DNA of 13,870 nt, taken from NCBI GenBank assembly GCA_001797745.1, contig MGQF01000015.1, positions 27,174-41,043 on the forward strand, given 5' to 3'. Made by a program: the position numbers and the translations under genes. Origin of the DNA: Deltaproteobacteria bacterium RBG_13_52_11. GTDB taxonomy: Bacteria; Desulfobacterota; B13-G15; RBG-16-54-18. The notes under the pieces were generated by a model, which did no database searches, was not told where the DNA came from, and worked only from the letters and a program-made list of their open reading frames with translations. Of this stretch, positions 1 through 6,822 are shown in pieces. Position 1 is the first letter of the stretch, and every line of letters begins with the position of its first letter.

Positions 1-448
1 TGCAATAGACCTCGTCGCACCCGAAGGCGATGGCCTCCTGGGCGATCCCCTCGACGCGGTAACCGAGGAGGAGACCGATCACTTGTTGCTCGCGCTTCTG
101 GGCCAATTCGCGCGCCTTGCCGATCAACTCCCACGCGACCTCCGCGCCGACCCCATCGGCGACCTCGATGAAGACCCCCACCCCCTGGTAATCGGATACC
201 GGTTTTTGGGCCGCCTCTTTCAGCTCGGCAGGCTTTCGCTGGCGTTTCTTCCGCTCGAACCGGACCGCCCCCACAGGGCAGACCTCGGCGCATTTCCCGC
301 ACCCGATGCAGACCTCCGGGTCGATGCGGGCAACACCATCTACCATCTCGATGGCGCCGACCGGGCACTCGGCCACGCAGATCTGGCACCCGATACATTG
401 ATCAGGGATGATCTCGGCGACCTCGATCCCCTTGGTATTCTTCGCCAT
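1..448 (-). CDS. etfA: Electron transfer flavoprotein alpha subunit with N-terminal 2[4Fe-4S] ferredoxin domain (partial, C-terminus cut)
   Basis: The first 149 codons of EtfA are present; the rest lies beyond the window edge. Residues 18-28 and 47-57 each hold a C-x2-C-x2-C-x3-C-P cluster motif (CIGCQICVAECP and CIGCGKCAEVCP), so the protein starts with a bacterial-type ferredoxin domain that would bind two [4Fe-4S] clusters. A basic linker (about 66-85) follows, then the start of the EtfA Rossmann-like domain (from about residue 88, VGVFIEVADG). EtfA pairs with EtfB to carry flavin electrons between acyl-CoA dehydrogenases and other carriers. The ferredoxin extension is known from anaerobes such as the caffeyl-CoA reductase system of Acetobacterium, where it serves electron bifurcation. 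The ATG overlaps the etfB stop by one base (TAATG), so the two are translationally coupled. Participation in bifurcation is inferred from the family. Confidence 0.95.
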   Translation of the reverse strand, partial: MAKNTKGIEVAEIIPDQCIGCQICVAECPVGAIEMVDGVARIDPEVCIGCGKCAEVCPVGAVRFERKKRQRKPAELKEAAQKPVSDYQGVGVFIEVADGVGAEVAWELIGKARELAQKREQQVIGLLLGYRVEGIAQEAIAFGCDEVYC

Positions 449-1284
449 TATTGCTTCCACCCCTTGAGCAATTGTTGAGCGAACCGCTCGTCCGCCATCA
501 GCGCATCCAGGCCCTGGGCCACGGCGTGGCGAGGGTCTTTCTGGGCGTCGAAGGCAGGACCCCCTTCCTTGGCCGGCGGCCCGAAGATCCTCTTCACCCA
601 GGTAGGGGACCCCTTCAGACCTATCATAGCCGGATCGGCCCCGATTGCCTGCGCATCCCACACGGCGACCTTGGCCCGCAGGGAATGGATCAGGAGAGGG
701 AGCGGGGCGCGTCGGGGTTTAGCCGCCTCTAACTCCACGGTCAGCAATGCAGGCAAGGGGCCGCGGATGATCTCGAAACCCCCTTCTACCTTGCGCTTTA
801 CCTGGATCTCACCTTTGGCCTCATCGAGACCTTGGACCTCGACGACGTAGGTAAATTGGGTATATCCTAACCGGGTAGCGATGCCAGGGCCTGTCTGCGC
901 GGTATCCCCGTCAATCGCCTGCTTTCCGCACACGATGAGGTCGACCGGCCTCCGGCGATGCACCTGCTCGATGGCCTTGGCCAAGGTGTAGCTTGTAGCG
1001 AGGGTATCTGCCCCGGCAAAGGCGCGGTCGGAGAGGAGGATCACCTCATCGGCCCCCATGGACAACGCCTCCCTGAGACAGCTCTCTGCCTGCGGAGGCC
1101 CCATGCTGATGACCGTGACCTTCCCACCGTATTGATCTTTGAGCCGGACAGCTGTCTCCAGCGCCACGATATCGAAGGGGTTGGAGATGGACTCGACGCC
1201 TGAGCGGATGAGCGTATTGGTATCCGGATCTATCTTGACGTCGGCGGTGTTAGGGACCTGTTTGATGCAGCAGACACAGTGCAT
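448..1284 (-). CDS. etfB: Electron transfer flavoprotein beta subunit
   Basis: A 278-residue protein, close to the usual EtfB length of about 260 with a slightly longer C-terminus. The N-terminus MHCVCCIKQVPNTADVKIDP is typical. Further hallmarks are NPFD at 35-38, SDRAFAGADT at 85-94 and CGKQAIDGDTAQTGPG at 119-134, which belong to the nucleotide-binding region. The C-terminal part carries the GSPT segment seen in many EtfB of anaerobes. The combination of the GADT-type segment with a ferredoxin-bearing EtfA suggests the FAD-binding, possibly bifurcating group rather than the AMP-binding mitochondrial type; this is inference. The start is supported by AAGGA at 1291-1295, six bases before the ATG. 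It is first in the pair, and etfA follows with a one-base overlap. No convincing promoter was seen; a repeat element lies upstream. Confidence 0.96.
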   Translation of the reverse strand: MHCVCCIKQVPNTADVKIDPDTNTLIRSGVESISNPFDIVALETAVRLKDQYGGKVTVISMGPPQAESCLREALSMGADEVILLSDRAFAGADTLATSYTLAKAIEQVHRRRPVDLIVCGKQAIDGDTAQTGPGIATRLGYTQFTYVVEVQGLDEAKGEIQVKRKVEGGFEIIRGPLPALLTVELEAAKPRRAPLPLLIHSLRAKVAVWDAQAIGADPAMIGLKGSPTWVKRIFGPPAKEGGPAFDAQKDPRHAVAQGLDALMADERFAQQLLKGWKQ

Positions 1285-1350
1285 AGATCATCCTTTATTG
1301 ATAATTTCCCATGACTATTTCAGCACATACGAACGATGAAAATATCATTC

Positions 1351-1446
1351 GCCCCCTCTCCCGCCGGCGGGAGAGGGTTGGGGTGAGGGTGGCTTTAAGT
1401 ATAGTTTTCCCCCTCACCTCATCCTCTCCCCGAGGGGAGAGGAGAC
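1351..1446. repeat. Composite inverted-repeat (REP/BIME-like) element, copy 1
   Basis: Two GC-rich hairpins face each other. The left one (1354-1377) is a perfect 24-bp palindrome built on CCCTCTCCC/GGGAGAGGG, followed by a TTGGGGTGAGGGTGG tail. After a short AT-rich spacer comes the inverse tail CCCCCTCACCT and a second hairpin (1423-1442) with 9-bp arms CCTCTCCCC/GGGGAGAGG. The same layout recurs at 2613-2767 (opposite orientation) and 8968-9092. It lies between the etfB start and the 3' end of the ParB-like gene. It has the form of bacterial interspersed paired-REP elements; no transposase is near it. Confidence 0.8.
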
Positions 1447-1462
1447 AGTAGTAGTTACTTTA

Positions 1463-1702
1463 CTAACTAATTTCTACAATCACGGCCTTCACTATAGTCA
1501 TGCCGAGCTTCCGGCATGCCCTCCATCGTTTCTCGCCATCCACAATCCGGAAATGCCATCCATCAAACCAGACGTGGATCGGTTGGGTGTGACCGGATAA
1601 TTGGATGGAGCGACACAACTCCTCGATGGATTCCAAAGTTTGGATGAGGCGCAGGTTCGGCTGTATGGCCTCGAGCGAGAACTCCCTGACTGCCTGCATC
1701 AT
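1463..1702 (-). CDS. Small stand-alone ParB/sulfiredoxin-fold domain protein
   Basis: A 79-residue protein. The second half (about 33-78) reads G-H-T-Q-P-I-H-V...FRIVDGEKRWRACRKLG...VKAVIVEI, the conserved core of the ParB N-terminal-like domain, including the G-E-x-R-W-R-A segment that in ParB/Noc contacts CTP. There is no helix-turn-helix or C-terminal dimer domain, so it is not a chromosome-partitioning ParB; free-standing domains of this kind have varied or unknown roles. I chose the ATG at 1702 because AAAGGGGG lies just upstream (within 1705-1715). An in-frame ATG at 1759 would add 19 residues but lacks a good ribosome site. It follows the toxin-antitoxin pair on the same strand after a 135-base gap that contains an inverted repeat (CCAGT-N5-ACTGG, 1797-1811). 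No functional link to that pair is shown. Confidence 0.72.
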   Translation of the reverse strand: MMQAVREFSLEAIQPNLRLIQTLESIEELCRSIQLSGHTQPIHVWFDGWHFRIVDGEKRWRACRKLGMTIVKAVIVEIS

Positions 1703-1837
1703 TGCCCCCCCCTTTCTATCCATGAGCCTGCCATGGATATCCGCTGTTGCAACGTGCAAGATAAATCACGATAGTCAACTACGTCCCCACTATAGCCCAG
1801 TTTGGCACTGGTCAGGTTGGATGAAAGGTTCTGCTAA

Positions 1838-2131
1838 TTACTTCGATCGATCTTTCCAATACCCTGGATCTCTATGAAGGTGCATAACAGCTAGAATGAA
1901 GAGAACATCTTCGTGGATCGCATAGATAATGCCATAAGGAAAACGACGGGTCTGACAGCGCCGGATATCGTCTTCAAGTATAGGCCAAGCTTGTGGAAAA
2001 TTGAGGATGTTGTCGATGGTTGAATGTACTTCAATAGCGAAATCGTATCCGAGACCAGACTCACGATCTTCATAGTAGTCTATTGCGGCGACAAACTCAA
2101 TCTCGGCTTCAGGGTGGAAAACATATCTCAT
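1838..2131 (-). CDS. RelE/ParE-family toxin of a type II toxin-antitoxin system
   Basis: A 97-residue basic protein with the RelE/ParE layout: an N-terminal strand (YVFHPEAEIEF), two helices with the DYYEDRESGLGYDF segment, a conserved central arginine run (RRCQTRRFPYGIIYAI), and the C-terminal strand ending HRDPGYWKDR, the usual family ending. ParE members inhibit gyrase and RelE members cut mRNA on the ribosome; sequence alone does not separate them here, though the form is close to many chromosomal ParE-like toxins. The ATG overlaps the antitoxin stop by four bases (ATGA, 2128-2131), as expected for a coupled antitoxin-toxin pair. Confidence 0.9.
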   Translation of the reverse strand: MRYVFHPEAEIEFVAAIDYYEDRESGLGYDFAIEVHSTIDNILNFPQAWPILEDDIRRCQTRRFPYGIIYAIHEDVLFILAVMHLHRDPGYWKDRSK

Positions 2132-2355
2132 TTGGGAAACCGTTCATGAACTCTATCAAATACCTCGTTACCTGGAATCGGTTTGACTTTTCCTGAACGA
2201 AGCTCCCCAAGCCGTCGTTTAGCTACCTCCGCCCATTTCTTATCAATGGCTGGATTGGGCATGTTAAGGCTTTCCAATAAGGAATTTGCGAGATGTACCC
2301 GCTCCTCGACTGGAAGAGAAAGGGCTTCATCGATAAGTTTTTTAGTGACAGGCAT
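2128..2355 (-). CDS. Antitoxin, addiction module component family (TIGR02574-like)
   Basis: A 75-residue protein with the pattern of the 'putative addiction module component' family: a start like KKLIDEALSLPVEERVHLAN, SLLESL, then WAEVAKRRLGEL, a GKVKPIP segment and an EVFDRV C-terminus. The N-terminal half probably dimerises or binds DNA and the C-terminal tail wraps the toxin; this is inferred from related RelB/ParD-type antitoxins. The start has GGAGG at 2362-2366, six bases before the ATG. It precedes the toxin with a four-base overlap and has its own promoter (2403-2431). Confidence 0.88.
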   Translation of the reverse strand: MPVTKKLIDEALSLPVEERVHLANSLLESLNMPNPAIDKKWAEVAKRRLGELRSGKVKPIPGNEVFDRVHERFPK

Positions 2356-2402
2356 GATGTACCTCCATATTCTAAAATGGATTATTCATAATGACAAACA
2401 AT

Positions 2403-2431
2403 AGTATAGTAAACAACAGACTCCATCGCAA
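2403..2431 (-). promoter_or_regulatory. Sigma-70-type promoter of the toxin-antitoxin operon
   Basis: Read on the minus strand, TTGCGA (2426-2431) and TATACT (2403-2408) are separated by exactly 17 bases, in an AT-rich stretch upstream of the antitoxin start. Just downstream is a small inverted repeat, ATTAT-TC-ATAAT (2381-2392), that could be an autoregulatory operator bound by the antitoxin. The operator role is inference. Confidence 0.6.
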
Positions 2432-2534
2432 TATAATATTCTAGGCAGAATTTAATTATTAAATAGATTCTTCAAAAAAACGTAGCATGGCAATTATAAA
2501 GTATCAATATATGGTAAGATTTGTTAAAGGTGGC

Positions 2535-2573
2535 CTGAGGGGGCACAGCTATGAGCTCAGCCAGCCCCCTCAG
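2535..2573. repeat. Isolated hairpin in the intergenic region
   Basis: Perfect 10-bp arms CTGAGGGGGC (2535-2544) and GCCCCCTCAG (2564-2573) enclose a 19-base loop that itself holds AGCT-ATG-AGCT. Neither strand has a T tract directly after it, so it is not an obvious intrinsic terminator. It sits in the 451-base gap between the antitoxin start and the DUF4139 stop. The rest of that gap is AT-rich DNA holding the toxin-antitoxin promoter, plus repeat copy 2. Confidence 0.5.
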
Positions 2574-2612
2574 AGGGAGTATGATTATTAAGAAATTATA
2601 TACTCTCAATAT

Positions 2613-2767
2613 TTATTCTCTCCCCTTGGGGAGAGAATAAAGGTGAGGGGGAAAACCATATCCACCGTCACCCCCCGGCCGCCTCGCCCTGGCGACGCCG
2701 AGGGCGGACCAACCCTCTTCCCGTTCTTATGGGGCCGGGCCCTTACGGCCCGCTGGCGGGAGAGGGA
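2613..2767. repeat. Composite inverted-repeat (REP/BIME-like) element, copy 2 (reverse orientation)
   Basis: The compact hairpin comes first here: 13-bp arms TTATTCTCTCCCC/GGGGAGAGAATAA with a TT loop (2613-2640), then the tail AGGTGAGGGGG. After AAAACCATAT comes the opposite tail (CACCGTCACCCCCC) and a larger, diverged hairpin closed by CCCTCTTCCCG and CGGGAGAGGG, ending near 2766. It contains a GGGCCGGGCCC stretch. On the complementary strand the spacer (GGATATGGTTTTCCCCCTCACC) matches copies 1 and 3. It lies 40 bases past the DUF4139 stop and could also act as an mRNA 3' structure; that is inference. Confidence 0.75.
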
Positions 2768-2806
2768 GTTGATATATACAACTTCGAAGCAATCCCGAAA
2801 ATTTAC

Positions 2807-4270
2807 CTAGAATCTCATCCTTGCCCGGTAGGTGAGCTTGGTCTCCTTATCCTTGGGAACAGGAAGGGTGAACTCAGCCGTGGATGCCTCGGTCTTGGCA
2901 TGCTCGTGCGATGAACTGATCATCTCCCAATCCCCTGGTATGGGCTCGATGACCCTCACGACGACATCCTCCTTCTTGTGGTTCCTCAGGGAGACCTCAA
3001 AAGCCGCCTCATAGGTATCCCAGGCGATCTTCTTCCAGTCGATCTGCTTTCTGCTCCCGACCACATCAAAGGCGTCGCCGAGCTTTATCCTCACCTTTTC
3101 GTCCTTAGGCGTGTGATCTATGGCGTCCTCCCCGACAAACTGGAGGCTCCCTTCCTTGTCATTCTTATAGACCCGTATGGTGCCCTTGGGCAGGGGGATG
3201 CCGAGGTTATGCTCTTTCTTGTTTGCTAGCTCCACAAAGACGCCGACCTTCTGGTTTGATATCACCTCTCCGTACTGAGAGCGGTAATACGATTGGGCAC
3301 CGTAATAGATGAGTTCCTTTTTGACGGGGATTGCGTTAGCAGTGACGAGGCTGATCTGTTTGGTCTGATTCTCTTTGATCGTCGCCGGCCGCTGCAGGGT
3401 GTATATGTGGTACTCAAAGAACTCCTCTTCTTTAAACTGGGGTTCTGCCTTCTTTGCCTCTCCCATGGCTGCCCGAACCATCTTGTCTTTATACTCCCAT
3501 TCGTCGCGAACCCGGTTGACATCTCCGGCAATGAGTTTGAGTTTTGCATCCTGATACGTTGCCCCGCTTTTATTGTCGATGGTGACCCAACCCGAAAGAT
3601 CAGCTCGATCGTCTTTGTCATTCAAGGTGACGACGTAGTCGGCCCGCCAGTTGATGCCGTTGGTGAGATAGGTCGCCTCGATCCTCTGGGCCTGGGAAAG
3701 GTCATTTTCGAGGAGCCATACCAAGGTCGGCTTTGAGATGAGGTTGTCCGGGACCTTGGGGAATATAACCCTCCCCGGATGCCCGAAGGTTATCTCCTCA
3801 CCGATCTTGAATATGGGGCCCCCGTTGTTGGAGAGCAGGGTAGCGGTGACAATCTCCTCCCGTTCGGTGTAGGGATTCTTATAGTAAAGCTTCACCTCTT
3901 TCCCCACATACTTGTCGAGGAGCTTCTGGGGGTTGAGCAGGTCGTACTCGTAGTTCTGCTCAAGGATCTGGAGGCTCTTGGGATCTACCAGGGATCTGAT
4001 GGAGACACTCGTCGGGATTATCTGCGAAGCCACATCCATAAACCGCAGCTCACCAATCCCTTTGTTGAGGCTTATCTTCCGTTGATCCTTCACGAGCCCG
4101 AGGTTGACGTTGTAGATCGTCACCGCCACCCCTGTCTGATCCCGCAAGCCGGTGGCCATAGCCTTAGAGCTTTCATCCCCCATGGCCGGGGCGGCCGACA
4201 TACCCCAGGCGATGCCCACGAATAAGAGGGCCGCAAGGGCGCTGTGATGATATTTCCTTTTCATGTTCAT
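2807..4270 (-). CDS. Exported DUF4139 domain protein
   Basis: A 487-residue protein. The start at 4270 is chosen because AGGAGG (4277-4282) stands six bases upstream; a longer in-frame start at 4315 would fall at the predicted transcription start. Residues 1 to about 31 form a signal peptide (basic MNMKRKYHH, hydrophobic ALAALLFVGIAWGM, then APAMG), so it is exported to the periplasm or outer envelope. The mature part has the DUF4139 pattern: VAVTIYNVNLGLVKDQR, an N-W-R-A-D-Y-V segment in the middle, and a C-terminal beta-rich region with EVSLRNHKKEDVVVRVIEPIPGDWE, ending in LTYRARMRF. The molecular function of DUF4139 is unknown. It is third in order after the ECF sigma and anti-sigma genes, with a 135-base gap carrying a strong ECF-type promoter (4308-4337), so it is a likely direct target of that sigma factor. 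Confidence 0.9.
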   Translation of the reverse strand: MNMKRKYHHSALAALLFVGIAWGMSAAPAMGDESSKAMATGLRDQTGVAVTIYNVNLGLVKDQRKISLNKGIGELRFMDVASQIIPTSVSIRSLVDPKSLQILEQNYEYDLLNPQKLLDKYVGKEVKLYYKNPYTEREEIVTATLLSNNGGPIFKIGEEITFGHPGRVIFPKVPDNLISKPTLVWLLENDLSQAQRIEATYLTNGINWRADYVVTLNDKDDRADLSGWVTIDNKSGATYQDAKLKLIAGDVNRVRDEWEYKDKMVRAAMGEAKKAEPQFKEEEFFEYHIYTLQRPATIKENQTKQISLVTANAIPVKKELIYYGAQSYYRSQYGEVISNQKVGVFVELANKKEHNLGIPLPKGTIRVYKNDKEGSLQFVGEDAIDHTPKDEKVRIKLGDAFDVVGSRKQIDWKKIAWDTYEAAFEVSLRNHKKEDVVVRVIEPIPGDWEMISSSHEHAKTEASTAEFTLPVPKDKETKLTYRARMRF

Positions 4271-4307
4271 GGTAAACCTCCTTTTTTTTCTGACCGAGCT
4301 CAGTTTA

Positions 4308-4337
4308 TTAGACAAGGATGAATCACAAAAAGTTCAC
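4308..4337 (-). promoter_or_regulatory. ECF sigma-type promoter in front of the DUF4139 gene
   Basis: On the minus strand, GTGAACTT (4330-4337) is followed after 16 bases by GTCTAA (4308-4313). This is one mismatch from the classic RpoE-type consensus GGAACTT-N15-16-GTCTAA. The predicted start near 4301 leaves a leader of about 30 bases containing the AGGAGG site. The spacing equals that of the promoter in front of the sigma gene (5958-5986). Confidence 0.75.
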
Positions 4338-4405
4338 GGCTACCTGTCTTAATGACAGATGGATGATGGAAATAAACGTTTTTCCCCTGAAGAAAAGGCA
4401 TGGCT

Positions 4406-5347
4406 TTAAGGATTTGGCGATATTCTTTCAACCTCCACCCTTACCTCCACCGCCCCCTCCCCTGCCTCCACGGGTGATCCCTTTTCCTGAACCTCTCCGA
4501 TGAGACGTAATCGGTCAAAAAGCTCCTGCATTTTTTGCGAGTCGAGCTCTGCAGCGATGACGGCCCTGTCCTTAAGAGGTTCTGTCGTGATGGCCTTTCC
4601 CCCCAACTGTCGCACGATCCCTTCGATATCTCTGCTGGCAATCTCGAGGTCTTCGACTTTAACGACAAAATGAAGGACTTGGGTTTTCATCTCAGCCGCT
4701 GCCTTTGGACGCACGCCTTGCAATGATGATGCAACGTTACGATTCACGGTGGTATGGTCAGCATAGCCAAGTGGGGAAGCAGCCCCCCCCTGTTTGGCCA
4801 GCGCCGCCGGGGCCAGGGGAGCCGCAGTCGGTCTTCTTTCTTCGCGAGTCTCTACCTTTTTTTCATACATGAGCTCCTCCCTTGCCTTGGCAGGGGGAGG
4901 TTGTTCCTTATCAGCGGTAGGGGGCTTTTCTTTTTTAAACGCTGTTACCGGAGCCGGTGCCACTTCTCTCGTCTCTGTCGGGATCTTGGCAAGCCTCATT
5001 TCCGGCTGCATGGCCTTGAAGATATAGATCGCCCCCACGGCGATAAAAATGAGGGCAATGGCCTCCAGGGGGAGCTTGATATGGAAGGGGCGAAAAAGCC
5101 TCTGCCATATCACCCTCTTCGCCTCAGCCTCCGACCTCACCTGCGCCATGACCTTCTGCGCTAGCCATGCCGGAGGCTCAACCTCTTCAAGCTTCTGAAC
5201 GTACTCAATGGCCTTCCTGAGATCGGCGAGCGACTCCTTGCACTTCTTACACTTTTTGAGATGGCCGTCAATGAGCGCCTTTTGTTTTGGGGAAACGACC
5301 TTCTCTAGGTAGGCTGAGAGCCTCTTTTGAACTTCCATACATTCCAT
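4406..5347 (-). CDS. Membrane-anchored zinc-finger anti-sigma factor
   Basis: A 313-residue protein. The N-terminal 45 residues form an anti-sigma zinc-binding domain: C3, then H29-x3-C33-x2-C36 in a helical context (LSAYLEKVVSPKQKALIDGHL). Residues about 93-111 (LPLEAIALIFIAVGAIYIF) are the single membrane span. A long proline- and charge-rich stretch (about 120-205) follows, then a C-terminal folded region (about 218-313, HFVVKVEDLEIASRDIEGIV...GGKAI) that would sit outside the membrane and may sense the signal; it resembles regions of the DUF4349/DUF2275 kind, not certainly. The ATG directly abuts the sigma stop (TAG-ATG), with AGGAG inside the sigma tail (5356-5360). Function: it holds the co-encoded sigma at the membrane until a signal releases it. 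Confidence 0.9.
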   Translation of the reverse strand: MECMEVQKRLSAYLEKVVSPKQKALIDGHLKKCKKCKESLADLRKAIEYVQKLEEVEPPAWLAQKVMAQVRSEAEAKRVIWQRLFRPFHIKLPLEAIALIFIAVGAIYIFKAMQPEMRLAKIPTETREVAPAPVTAFKKEKPPTADKEQPPPAKAREELMYEKKVETREERRPTAAPLAPAALAKQGGAASPLGYADHTTVNRNVASSLQGVRPKAAAEMKTQVLHFVVKVEDLEIASRDIEGIVRQLGGKAITTEPLKDRAVIAAELDSQKMQELFDRLRLIGEVQEKGSPVEAGEGAVEVRVEVERISPNP

Positions 5348-5953
5348 CTAGAGATCTCCTATTGCCTTCTTCAAGCAGTCCTTCACGCCCTCGCGCGCCC
5401 TAAAGAGCCTCGATTTAACGGTCCCTTCCGGCACCTTCAGCATCGAGCTTATCTCCTCATAAGAAAAACCTTGTATATCTCTCAAGATGATGACCTCTTT
5501 GAATTCGTGATCGAGGGTGTTGATGCACCCCTGCACCTTCTGCTGGATATCCCGCTCTTCGAGCCGTTCGAGGGCAGACGGCTCGTTCGATGGGGGTTCT
5601 CCTTTGATCTCACCGTCAGGTGTCATGATGGGGTCATCAATCGAGCACCCTTCACGATATCGCCTGGTCTTCAACTGCTTTAGTCTATTTCTCGAAAGAT
5701 TAATGCAGATGGCATAGAGCCACGTCGCGAATTTGGCCTTTCTTTGAAAACCCGCTATATTTTTATAGGCTGCGATGAAGGTATCCTGCACCATCTCGCA
5801 TGCCTCGTCATAGTTACCGATGATCCGGTATGCGATGTTGAGCATCCTCTTCTGGTGCCTCCTCACCAATACCTCAAAGGCATCGACATCCCCTTCTTGG
5901 CACAAGGCAACAAACTCAAGGTCTTCATCTCTTGTCTGCTTCTTTTTCCTCAT
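5348..5953 (-). CDS. ECF (RpoE-like) RNA polymerase sigma factor
   Basis: A 201-residue protein. Region 2 covers about residues 11-92 (VDAFEVLVRRHQKRMLNIAYRI, DEACEMVQDTFIAAYKNI, FATWLYAICINLSRNRL). Region 4 covers about 138-195, with the helix-turn-helix FSYEEISSMLKVPEGTVKSR (163-182) that reads the -35 element. The linker (about 105-130) is somewhat long and acidic. The ATG at 5953 is the first good start; an in-frame TTG at 5965 would add four residues but lies in the predicted -10 element. No clear ribosome site precedes the ATG. The gene lies between the CPBP protease gene (gap about 40 bases) and the anti-sigma gene (no gap). An ECF-type promoter just upstream suggests autoregulation. 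Confidence 0.94.
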   Translation of the reverse strand: MRKKKQTRDEDLEFVALCQEGDVDAFEVLVRRHQKRMLNIAYRIIGNYDEACEMVQDTFIAAYKNIAGFQRKAKFATWLYAICINLSRNRLKQLKTRRYREGCSIDDPIMTPDGEIKGEPPSNEPSALERLEERDIQQKVQGCINTLDHEFKEVIILRDIQGFSYEEISSMLKVPEGTVKSRLFRAREGVKDCLKKAIGDL

Positions 5954-5957
5954 ATAA

Positions 5958-5986
5958 TGAGACAATCCAGCCGGGGAATTTGTTCC
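5958..5986 (-). promoter_or_regulatory. ECF sigma-type promoter in front of the sigma gene (autoregulation)
   Basis: On the minus strand, GGAACAA (5980-5986) and GTCTCA (5958-5963) are 16 bases apart, the same architecture as the promoter before the DUF4139 gene and close to GGAACTT-N16-GTCTAA. The -10 element ends four bases before the sigma ATG, so transcription would start at or next to the start codon, implying a leaderless or nearly leaderless message. Confidence 0.62.
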
Positions 5987-5995
5987 TACATTACA

Positions 5996-6544
5996 CTACT
6001 CGCGGACAAAATATTTGAGATAGATCAAGGCCCCAAAATCATAGATACAATGCAACTGAATGGGTATCAGAAGGCTCTGAAAAAAATGATAGAGCAGACC
6101 GATATATAATCCTATCACGGTAGCCACAACTGCATAGGCAGGGGTCACAGCGTGCAAGAGGCCAAAGAGGATACTTGCCGCGAGGAGGCCCCATTTGGCC
6201 TGAATCACCCCCCGAAACAAAAGCTCCTCGGCAAGCCCCGCCCAGAGAGAGATAAGGCAGATATCGATCAATGGGGTCGAGGCAAAGAGGGCCTTTATCT
6301 CACCTCTCACCGTCTTGCTGACTGAACCTAACAGGGGGATCGTTTTGGCCTTTTTGGACAAGGAAAAGACAAAGAGGGCAAAAGGAATTGACGCCGCAAC
6401 AGTCCCGATCAGGCAATCGCGCAGCAGGTGCTCAGTAAGGGGGAATAACGCTATGCCCCACACCCGCGCCAAGACCAGGGCCAAGACAAAAGCCAAACCC
6501 TCCACCAGGAGGGCGAGGCAAAGAAGTTTTAAGCGTAGAGACAT
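5996..6544 (-). CDS. CPBP family intramembrane glutamic endopeptidase (CAAX protease/Abi family)
   Basis: A 182-residue, very hydrophobic protein with about five membrane spans. All three catalytic signatures of the CPBP (Rce1-like) family are visible: E106-E107-x3-R111 (AEELLFRG), F127-x3-H131 (FGLLH) and H165-x3-D169 (HCIYDF). Family members cut substrates within or beside the membrane; bacterial roles range from prenyl-protein-like processing to bacteriocin self-immunity. It lies immediately upstream of the sigma and membrane anti-sigma genes on the same strand, so it may take part in releasing the sigma factor. That is inference from context only. The ribosome site is weak (GGGA about ten bases upstream). 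Its own promoter is not clear. Confidence 0.9.
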   Translation of the reverse strand: MSLRLKLLCLALLVEGLAFVLALVLARVWGIALFPLTEHLLRDCLIGTVAASIPFALFVFSLSKKAKTIPLLGSVSKTVRGEIKALFASTPLIDICLISLWAGLAEELLFRGVIQAKWGLLAASILFGLLHAVTPAYAVVATVIGLYIGLLYHFFQSLLIPIQLHCIYDFGALIYLKYFVRE

Positions 6545-6623
6545 CGAGCATGAATCCCGGTTAGGATTTCACAAAGTAAACTACCATCGGCTGAAGCAGA
6601 TAGCTTAAGGGGTCAAGGATACG

Positions 6624-6744
6624 ATCCCGCCCTGCAATGTAGATTTACGGAAGCGGGATGCCGCTAGCGGCAGGGTTCAAGGGTTCGAGTGAAAATCATT
6701 CAAACATGTTTGTAAAACCCCCGACACCTTGGACCCTTGAGCCC
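6624..6744. repeat. Cluster of inverted repeats in a gene-free stretch
   Basis: The 299 bases between the CPBP start and the selenoprotein gene hold no convincing gene, but several inverted repeats: ATCCCGC (6624-6630) with GCGGGAT (6653-6659); a perfect 14-bp palindrome TGCCGCTAGCGGCA (6659-6672); and a 14-bp imperfect pair, GGGTTCAAGGGTTC (6673-6686) against GGACCCTTGAGCCC (6731-6744), with two mismatches. The CCCTTGA/TCAAGGG units resemble dispersed repeats I associate with deltaproteobacterial genomes; this recollection is not checked. Confidence 0.55.
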
Positions 6745-6822
6745 TTTTGGGAGAAAAATCTAGCTACAGTCTTCGCCCAAAGGCAAGGGCTTTTCTCCTC
6801 TTCCGCGAGTGGGATAACAAAC

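Noticed and set aside
83..478. 131-codon plus-strand ORF at the window start
   Set aside because: Antisense to etfA; the opposite strand has two ferredoxin cluster motifs.
3293..5164. Plus-strand ORFs of 60-150 codons over the DUF4139 and anti-sigma genes
   Set aside because: Antisense frames without motifs or ribosome sites; the minus-strand genes explain the region.
6673..6690. GGGTTCGAGT, similar to a tRNA T-loop
   Set aside because: No acceptor, D or anticodon stems can be built around it; it belongs to the TCAAGGG inverted repeat.
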